A stretch of 5,060 nucleotides of DNA. Origin: Flavobacteriaceae bacterium. Lineage in GTDB: Bacteria > Bacteroidota > Bacteroidia > Flavobacteriales > Flavobacteriaceae. A program made the translations under genes and the position numbers. Below the pieces are notes generated by a model. It was not told the DNA's origin. It made no database searches and saw only the letters and a program-made list of their open reading frames with translations. The stretch lies in contig JABDLH010000247.1 in assembly GCA_013003145.1 (NCBI GenBank), positions 1 to 5,060 of the forward strand, read 5' to 3'. Below, one piece after another: positions 1-5,060 of this stretch (position 1 is its first letter; each line of letters opens with the position of its first letter).

Positions 1-371
1 GTATAGGAGGTGGGCCGAAGGTAACTGTCATGGTTTACCCGGAATTCGAGGGACTCCAGGGTGGAGTAATCCTTTTCAGGGTCCTGTGGAGGAATAAAAT
101 CAAATGGATTCACCTGTTCCTTGACCAGTTTGAAACTCGCGGTAAAAGTAATGTCTTTAAATGGCTGAGCCGGAGTAACCCGGATTGTCCTGAAGCCTTT
201 GCTATTCTCAGAATAGGACACAGGGGAGTCTAAGGAATTATTGAATTGTATATCCTTAACGCTCTGATTATCACTATTTTCTGGGATAATTAAAAATTGC
301 CAAATAGCATTTTTAACCAAATTTTCGTAGTGGTTCTCAGCGGAGTAGGTGATAGAATATTCTAATGGCAT
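1..371 (-). CDS. Transglutaminase-like protein, N-terminal part (runs off left edge)
   Basis: Open frame on the minus strand from ATG at 371 to the window edge, giving 123 residues with no stop. It begins MPLEYSITYS and continues as a beta-rich segment ending near RVNHDSYLRP, which resembles the N-terminal domain of bacterial transglutaminase-like proteins (PF08379 type). The papain-like core with its Cys-His-Asp triad would lie beyond position 1, so activity cannot be judged. In this family the fold can act as a peptidase or an acyl transferase, not only as a cross-linker. No signal peptide is visible, suggesting a cytoplasmic protein. It is third in a co-directional set, 40 bp after the alpha-E gene, as expected for this conserved neighbourhood. 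No Shine-Dalgarno sequence precedes the ATG; an in-frame TTG at 389 would add six residues but is less likely. The family call rests on the N-terminal pattern plus the gene context. Confidence 0.82.
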   Translation of the reverse strand, partial: MPLEYSITYSAENHYENLVKNAIWQFLIIPENSDNQSVKDIQFNNSLDSPVSYSENSKGFRTIRVTPAQPFKDITFTASFKLVKEQVNPFDFIPPQDPEKDYSTLESLEFRVNHDSYLRPTSY

Positions 372-411
372 ATGGAGAAATATTGGCAAAATTACGCTAA
401 GGTCACAAAGG

Positions 412-1359
412 TCAGTAGTTAAAAAATTCTTTTTCTAACTTATCTGCAATTAAAACAAGGTCGTTCATCTTGGTCTCTATAAAGTCCCTGATATTACCTT
501 CTATTTCTTCGATATGTTTAAATTTTAATTCGGCTCTCACTTTCTCGATAAAGAATGCAGCGGAGTCCTTACTCGGGTTTTTGCTTTTCTCCAGGACATG
601 GATGTGCTTACTGACCTGGTCCAGGCTATTCATTACAGACCTGGGACAGCTGCCATTGAGAATCAGGAATTCCAGTGTACTCAGGCTACTGGGTGATTTT
701 TTGTAGAATCTTCGCATCATGTCGTAAGACTCGGCACATTTAAGTAAGGTAATCCACTCAAAGCTCTTACCCACATCCGGATCATAACCGTTCCTTGCCA
801 GCAGGGCGTCGTTGTATTTTGCATTGATGATCCTGATGATTTGTGTGGCCCGTTCCAGGTTCATTCCCATCATGATAATAGCATAAACTTCATCGTGCAA
901 TAGGGTTGCGCGAATCTTACCTCTCAGGATGGTCGTCATTTCAGTGATATCTACACAGAAATCGTAGAGCCCTCGCTTCACGTATAGATCCTTGTCATAA
1001 TTCAGGACAAAGTGGTAAAATTTATTAATTGCCTCGTATAATTCGGTAGAGATCAGGTCCCTGGCGCTATTAGCATTTTCTCTCGTAGATTTGACATTAT
1101 TGATAATGGAGAAGCCATTTTCCGTGTTCAGGCCAAGATCATGGAGAACCTCTGTTTCATCCAATATTTCATCGGGGTCATTTGCGGGGTCTCCTACCAT
1201 GAATTTCATGGACCGCAGTACAAATTGCCTGTCCTGGGACAGTTCGTTGGGGGCATCCAGGGAAGAGAAATAGTTTACATGCATATACCGGGCTACATGT
1301 TCTGACCTTTCTATATAACGCCCCATCCAGTACAGGTTATTGGCTACTCTTGCTAACAT
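412..1359 (-). CDS. Alpha-E domain protein (DUF403 family)
   Basis: A 315-residue, probably all-helical cytoplasmic protein, full length for the alpha-E family (PF04168). The family signature is clear at the N-terminus: LAR at 2-4, then LYWMGRYIERSEHVAR at 9-24. Other conserved blocks are STRENANSARDLIS at 91-104, MNLERA at 166-171 and LILNGSCPRSV at 232-242. There is no signal peptide or membrane segment. The biochemical role is not established. The family is nearly always encoded beside a circularly permuted ATP-grasp protein, sometimes fused to it, and comparative genomics has proposed a partner role in peptide or amide bond formation. Here it starts 7 bp after the ATP-grasp stop codon, implying co-transcription and perhaps translational coupling. 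The spacer has no Shine-Dalgarno sequence. The start at 1359 is supported because the conserved LAR motif follows the initiator methionine immediately. Confidence 0.95.
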   Translation of the reverse strand: MLARVANNLYWMGRYIERSEHVARYMHVNYFSSLDAPNELSQDRQFVLRSMKFMVGDPANDPDEILDETEVLHDLGLNTENGFSIINNVKSTRENANSARDLISTELYEAINKFYHFVLNYDKDLYVKRGLYDFCVDITEMTTILRGKIRATLLHDEVYAIIMMGMNLERATQIIRIINAKYNDALLARNGYDPDVGKSFEWITLLKCAESYDMMRRFYKKSPSSLSTLEFLILNGSCPRSVMNSLDQVSKHIHVLEKSKNPSKDSAAFFIEKVRAELKFKHIEEIEGNIRDFIETKMNDLVLIADKLEKEFFNY

Positions 1360-1366
1360 AGTTGGT

Positions 1367-2833
1367 TTAGTTATCTTTTAATACCCAGGTGTCTTTAGAG
1401 CCACCTCCTTGTGAAGAATTTACGACCAGGTTGCCTTTCTGTAATGCCACCCTGCTTAACCCGCCCTTGAGAACAAAATTTTTCTTGTCCCCGAGCAACG
1501 TAAAAGTTCTCAGGTCTACATGTCTCTGTTCAAAAGACTGGCTTTCGTCTATATAGGTGGGATGTACCGAAAGCGACATAATGGGTTGGGCAATATATTT
1601 CCGGGGTTCTTTTTTGATCTTTTCTCGTACCTCCGCTATTTGCTCTTTGGTCAGTTTATTCCCGATAGAAATACCGTAACCCCCGGACTCATCTACCGGT
1701 TTAACGACCAGCTCCGATATATGTTCCAGTACGTATTTCAGCTCATCGGGCCTGCTGCAATGATACGTATGGACGTTATTCAGTATAGGTTCTTCATCCA
1801 GGTAGTATTTAATGATCTGCGGCATATAGGTGTATACCGCCTTGTCATCCGCAACACCGGTACCCGGTGCATTCGCCAGGCAGACATTGCCTTTTCGATA
1901 GGCCGCAAATATCCCGGGTACCCCCAGGGTGGAATCGGCCCGGAACTCGAGTGGATCCATGAACAGGTCATCCACCCTGCGGTATATCACGTCTACTTTC
2001 TGCGGACCGCTGATGGTTTTCATATAGACAAAATCATTTTCCACGTACAGGTCTCTTCCCTCTACCAGCTCCACACCCATGGCCTTCGCCAGGTAGGAGT
2101 GTTCGTAGTAGGCAGAGTTATACATGCCGGGAGTGATCACCACGCAAGTGGGAATATCTACCCCTTTCGGCTTCACACTCTGTAATATTTCGAGGAGATT
2201 TTCCGCGTAATTGGTAACGGTATGGGCACGGTAATGATTGAAAACTCCGAACAGGGCTCTTTTCAGGGCAGTCCGGTTGCACACTACGTAACTCACCCCG
2301 GAAGGGCATCGGATGTTGTCTTCGAGCACATAATACTCACCGTCAGAATGTTTGATGATATCTGTTCCGGAGACGTGATTATAGATTCCTCCCGGTGGAT
2401 CAACCCCTATCATTGCCTGCAGGTAGTTGGCTGAAGACCCGATCAGGTCCATAGGAATAATACCATCTTTAAGAATTTTTTTGTCGTGGTAGATATCCCA
2501 GAGAAATAAGTTCAGCGCCCGGCTTCGCTGCAGGGCACCTCTTTCTATATGATCCCATTCCGTAGCCCCGATGATCCTGGGAAAAAGATCAAAAGGAAAT
2601 ATCTTTTCCTTGGTCTCTTTTTCACCGTAAACCTGGAAGGTAATTCCCTGGTTAAAAAATGAGGATTTGGCCTTATTGTTCAGCAGCATATAGTCCTCGA
2701 TCGAATGACCGCAATAGAGTTTAAATAGGGTTTCGTAGAGTTCTTTAGTCTCCCCCTGGGCGTTAAAAACTTCATCGTAAAGCGCATCGTTGTGCTCGTA
2801 ACAAGAAAAAATCGGGTTGGTCTCCGTGATCAT
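1367..2833 (-). CDS. Circularly permuted type-2 ATP-grasp protein
   Basis: A 488-residue cytoplasmic protein of the circularly permuted ATP-grasp family (PF14403; formerly DUF404/DUF407), close to the usual family length. ATP-grasp enzymes activate a carboxylate as an acyl phosphate and join it to an amine or similar nucleophile; the substrate of this family is unknown. Visible motifs, in order, are IIGATEWDHIERG (87-99), LEDNIRCPSGVSY (170-182), YRRVDD (284-289), ANAPGTGVADDKAVYTYMP (320-338), VVKPVDESGGYG (376-387), DLRTFTL (440-446) and NSSQGGGSKDTWVL (472-485). The E-x-N of LEDN is the Mg-binding motif that normally closes an ATP-grasp domain; here it precedes the nucleotide-binding VVKP and glycine-rich loop, which is the permutation seen directly. 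The key residues look intact. It is first in the leftward set, and an AAGAGGAG sequence upstream supports the start. The family call is secure; the reaction is not known. Confidence 0.96.
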   Translation of the reverse strand: MITETNPIFSCYEHNDALYDEVFNAQGETKELYETLFKLYCGHSIEDYMLLNNKAKSSFFNQGITFQVYGEKETKEKIFPFDLFPRIIGATEWDHIERGALQRSRALNLFLWDIYHDKKILKDGIIPMDLIGSSANYLQAMIGVDPPGGIYNHVSGTDIIKHSDGEYYVLEDNIRCPSGVSYVVCNRTALKRALFGVFNHYRAHTVTNYAENLLEILQSVKPKGVDIPTCVVITPGMYNSAYYEHSYLAKAMGVELVEGRDLYVENDFVYMKTISGPQKVDVIYRRVDDLFMDPLEFRADSTLGVPGIFAAYRKGNVCLANAPGTGVADDKAVYTYMPQIIKYYLDEEPILNNVHTYHCSRPDELKYVLEHISELVVKPVDESGGYGISIGNKLTKEQIAEVREKIKKEPRKYIAQPIMSLSVHPTYIDESQSFEQRHVDLRTFTLLGDKKNFVLKGGLSRVALQKGNLVVNSSQGGGSKDTWVLKDN

Positions 2834-3025
2834 AAAGCTGGTTTTTCTCCTCTTAAGATAGTTGTTTTTCAGGCAAATAAGTAGCTGGGAAACAAGGGAT
2901 AAGAAAATATTGTGAAAAAGAATAAATTATGGGGTTCAATTTGCGTACTTGTGAGCAGTAGAAATGGCATTTTATCAAATTCCTATTTCAATGTTTTTAT
3001 ATACTTTTAGACGCAAAACCACTGT
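2834..3025. promoter_or_regulatory. Divergent intergenic region with promoters for both transcription units
   Basis: This 192-bp AT-rich spacer separates the start codons of the leftward ATP-grasp gene and the rightward metalloprotease gene, so it must hold the start signals for both unless one is expressed from elsewhere. On the plus strand, TACTTTTA at 3002-3009 matches seven of eight positions of the Bacteroidota -7 element TAnnTTTG. No TTTG lies at the expected distance upstream of it, and it would leave only about 10 nt of leader. On the minus strand no good TAnnTTTG match was found. No strong hairpin, operator-like palindrome or riboswitch was recognised. The promoter role follows from gene orientation; the exact positions are not resolved. 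Confidence 0.5.
2847..2854 (-). promoter_or_regulatory. Candidate ribosome binding site of the ATP-grasp gene
   Basis: The minus strand reads AAGAGGAG here, complementary to the anti-Shine-Dalgarno end of 16S rRNA. It is separated from the ATG at 2833 by 13 nt, somewhat longer than the usual 5-9 nt. No comparable site precedes the other three genes, which fits the weak use of Shine-Dalgarno sequences in Bacteroidota. It supports the start at 2833, but the long spacing makes its functional weight uncertain. Confidence 0.45.
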
Positions 3026-3082
3026 ATGAAACGTTTCCTGATCTCTGCAATCGTATTTTTTTCTATTTCCGGGCTTTTTTCC
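3026..3082 (+). other. Signal peptide of the metalloprotease
   Basis: Codons 1-19 encode a short basic start (K2, R3), a hydrophobic core from about F4 to F18 and a small residue, S19, before Q20-E21. Glutamine directly after the cleavage point is common in exported Bacteroidota proteins. There is no cysteine near the cleavage point, so this is a type I signal rather than a lipoprotein signal. Export to the periplasm or cell exterior is inferred. Whether a C-terminal type IX secretion signal exists cannot be seen, because the gene is cut at the right edge. Confidence 0.85.
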
Positions 3083-5060
3083 CAGGAGTTCGATAAAAGC
3101 AAAAATTTCAATAAATCTGAAGGCTTCTTTAATTACTTCTATGATTCCGGTTCTGATAAGATGTACCTGGAAGTTAAAGAGTTGGAAAAGGAATTCCTCT
3201 ATGTGTATTCATTGAGCAGCGGTATCGGGAGTAATGACATCGGCCTGGATAGAGGTCAGTTAGGTAATGAACAGGTTGTATTCTTCCGTAAGGCAGGTAA
3301 CAAGCTCCTGCTGATACAACCTAACCTGAAGTTCCGGGCTATTACTGACAATGACTTAGAAAAAAAATCAGTGACCGAAGCTTTTGCAAAATCTGTCCTT
3401 TACGGGTTCAAGATCGAGGAAGAGAAGGCGGGGAGCTACCTGATTGATATCACCGATTTCCTGATGCAGGATATGCATGGTGTTGGCCAGCGCTTAAAAA
3501 GTAATAAGCAGGGTTCCTATAGTGTGGACAGTAGTAAAAGTGCAATTTCCCTGGACAGGACCAAAGCTTTCCCTGAAAATGTTGAATTTGATGTTATCCT
3601 GACTTTTAAGGGTAACCCTGAAGGCGGGTATATCAGGTCTGTAACGCCCGATGCCAGGTTAGTGACGGTCAACCAGCACCATTCGTTCATCTCTTTACCT
3701 GATGCTGAATATGAAAAAAGGGTATACGATCCACGTTCCGGTTCCTATCCTTTTTCGTATTACGATTATGCCACCCCGGTAAACCAACCCATCCTGAAAA
3801 GATTTGTAACCCGGCACCGCCTGCAGAAGAAAGATCCATCGGCAACGGTCAGCGAAGCGGTAGAACCCATCGTCTACTACCTGGACAATGGAACACCGGA
3901 ACCCGTCCGAACAGCCTTGCTGGAAGGTGGTCGTTGGTGGGACCAGGCTTTTGAGGCTATTGGGTATAAAAATGCCTTCCAGGTAAAAGTTCTTCCCGAT
4001 GATGCGGACCCCCTGGATGCCAGGTATAACGTGATCCAATGGGTGCATAGATCTACTCGCGGCTGGAGTTACGGCAGCAGTATAACCGATCCTCGTACCG
4101 GGGAGATCATTAAAGGACACGTAAGTCTTGGAAGCCTGAGGATTCGCCAGGATTACCTGATCGCCCAGGCGCTGAGTAACAAACCATTTGCAGAGAGGGA
4201 TGATAATGACCAGGCTATGCTAGACCTTGCCCTGGCCAGGATCCGGCAATTATCAGCCCATGAGATCGGGCATACCCTTGGTTTTGCCCATAACTTCGCA
4301 GCAAGTACTAATGACCGGGCATCGGTCATGGATTATCCACATCCAAAGATCTACATTGAAGACGGAGAAATACAGTTCAAGGATGCCTATGATACAGGTA
4401 TTGGTGTATGGGACAAAGTGACCGTGGCCTATTCCTATTCCGATTTTGCAGAAGGAACAGATGAATCTGCAGCACTTGACCAGATACTCAGTGAAGCCTC
4501 CAGGGAAGGGCTACGCTACATCTCTGACCAGGATGCACGGCCGATGGGTGGTGCTCACGGCCTTGCTCACCTTTGGGATAACGGGGCTAAATCTTACGAG
4601 GAGCTGGAGAACGTCCTGGCGGTAAGGGAAATGGCCATATCCAATTTCTCAGCAGATAATATCAGGACCGGGGAACCGTATTCCCTGCTCGAAGATGTAT
4701 TCGCTCCTTTGTATTTCTATCATCGTTACCAGACTGAAGCCGTTACCAAGGTGGTCGGCGGATTAGATTATAATTATACGGTGAAGGGGGATGGCCAGCT
4801 CAGTGTTGCGCAACTTCCCCGGAAAGAACAGGAACAAGCTCTTGAAGGAGTATTAAAAACATTAAATGCTGAAATTATTGCGATCCCCGAAGATAAATTA
4901 CCCTTGTTCCCACCCAGGGCCATTGGTTATCCACGTAGCCGGGAGTCATTAAATGGAAGAACAGGAGTTTCTTTTGATGCGCTGTCGGCTGCTGAAACAG
5001 CAGCAGATATGACCCTGTCCTTACTGCTTCACCCCGAGCGTGCATCCAGGTTAGTACAAC
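3026..5060 (+). CDS. Secreted zinc-dependent metalloprotease, DUF5117/DUF4953 Met-zincin family (runs off right edge)
   Basis: Open from ATG at 3026 to the window edge, 678 residues with no stop; relatives are usually about 800 or more, so perhaps 100-200 C-terminal residues are missing. Residues 1-19 form a signal peptide (MKRF, then a hydrophobic run ending LFS) with likely cleavage before Q20, so the product is exported. Residues about 25-90 resemble DUF5118 and the following region resembles DUF5117. Conserved DARYNVIQWVHR (331-342) and DPRTGEI (355-361) lead into the zinc site HEIGHTLGFAHN at 412-423: ligands H412, H416 and H422, catalytic E413. A Met-turn, SVMDYP, follows with M435. Later family blocks are GGAHGLAHLWDNG (508-520), HRYQTEA (566-572) and GGLDYNYT (578-585). 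The catalytic residues are intact, so it is probably an active peptidase; its substrate is unknown. No cysteine occurs in the visible part. No Shine-Dalgarno sequence precedes the start, which is chosen because it opens directly into the signal peptide. Confidence 0.94.
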   Translation, partial: MKRFLISAIVFFSISGLFSQEFDKSKNFNKSEGFFNYFYDSGSDKMYLEVKELEKEFLYVYSLSSGIGSNDIGLDRGQLGNEQVVFFRKAGNKLLLIQPNLKFRAITDNDLEKKSVTEAFAKSVLYGFKIEEEKAGSYLIDITDFLMQDMHGVGQRLKSNKQGSYSVDSSKSAISLDRTKAFPENVEFDVILTFKGNPEGGYIRSVTPDARLVTVNQHHSFISLPDAEYEKRVYDPRSGSYPFSYYDYATPVNQPILKRFVTRHRLQKKDPSATVSEAVEPIVYYLDNGTPEPVRTALLEGGRWWDQAFEAIGYKNAFQVKVLPDDADPLDARYNVIQWVHRSTRGWSYGSSITDPRTGEIIKGHVSLGSLRIRQDYLIAQALSNKPFAERDDNDQAMLDLALARIRQLSAHEIGHTLGFAHNFAASTNDRASVMDYPHPKIYIEDGEIQFKDAYDTGIGVWDKVTVAYSYSDFAEGTDESAALDQILSEASREGLRYISDQDARPMGGAHGLAHLWDNGAKSYEELENVLAVREMAISNFSADNIRTGEPYSLLEDVFAPLYFYHRYQTEAVTKVVGGLDYNYTVKGDGQLSVAQLPRKEQEQALEGVLKTLNAEIIAIPEDKLPLFPPRAIGYPRSRESLNGRTGVSFDALSAAETAADMTLSLLLHPERASRLVQ

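Noticed and set aside
30..233. A 67-codon open frame on the plus strand near the left edge
   Set aside because: It is antisense to the transglutaminase-like reading frame, which gives a sensible domain and fits the operon; this frame does not.
1520..2185. A 221-codon open frame on the plus strand, opposite the ATP-grasp gene
   Set aside because: It lies entirely antisense to a gene with clear family motifs, its translation matches no family I recognise, and it has no supporting start signal. It is an antisense shadow.
2929..2961. A 10-codon open frame (ATG to TAG) in the divergent spacer, a possible leader peptide
   Set aside because: It is too short to separate from chance, has no run of regulatory codons, no ribosome binding site and no following attenuator hairpin.
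2940..3017. Inverted 7-bp arms TTTGCGT (2940-2946) and ACGCAAA (3011-3017) in the spacer, a possible operator pair
   Set aside because: The arms are only 7 bp, 64 bp apart and flanked by unmatched bases, so they can easily arise by chance in a short AT-rich region.
3695..4120. A 141-codon open frame on the minus strand within the metalloprotease gene
   Set aside because: The opposite strand carries conserved Met-zincin family motifs across the same stretch, and this translation shows no domain or signal.
4227..4421. A 64-codon open frame on the plus strand over the zinc-site region
   Set aside because: It is an alternative frame of the metalloprotease gene, whose own frame contains the HExxHxxGxxH motif; there is no sign of a frameshift.

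Overview
The window looks like chromosomal DNA from a member of the Bacteroidota, most likely a marine-type Flavobacteriia. This rests on three things: the protein families present (a secreted DUF5117/DUF4953 Met-zincin protease and a flavobacterial-type ATP-grasp / alpha-E / transglutaminase set), the mostly absent Shine-Dalgarno sequences, and the moderate GC content with AT-rich spacers. The assignment is an inference from family resemblance; there is no rRNA or other phylogenetic marker here.

Layout: two transcription units diverge from one AT-rich spacer of 192 bp (2834-3025). Leftwards on the minus strand runs a tight three-gene set. First is a circularly permuted type-2 ATP-grasp protein (2833-1367), then an alpha-E (DUF403) protein (1359-412) after a 7-bp gap, then the N-terminal part of a transglutaminase-like protein (371 to beyond position 1) after a 40-bp gap. 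Rightwards on the plus strand runs one long gene (3026 to beyond 5060). It encodes a secreted, zinc-dependent metalloprotease with a signal peptide, DUF5118/DUF5117-like N-terminal regions, a complete HExxHxxGxxH zinc site and a Met-turn. Both edge genes are cut by the window, so their far ends cannot be judged.

How the genes work together: the ATP-grasp, alpha-E and transglutaminase trio is a widely conserved but biochemically unassigned gene neighbourhood. Comparative genomics has predicted it to make, attach or process a peptide, and in many bacteria it sits beside the proteasome-like peptidase Anbu. No Anbu gene lies within the window; if present it would be past the left edge. The metalloprotease has its own promoter region and a different cellular location, so a shared function with the trio is only a possibility.

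There is no tRNA, rRNA, CRISPR array, insertion sequence or convincing large repeat. The most interesting item is the uncharacterised ATP-grasp / alpha-E / transglutaminase set; nothing else in the window looks like a wholly new system.
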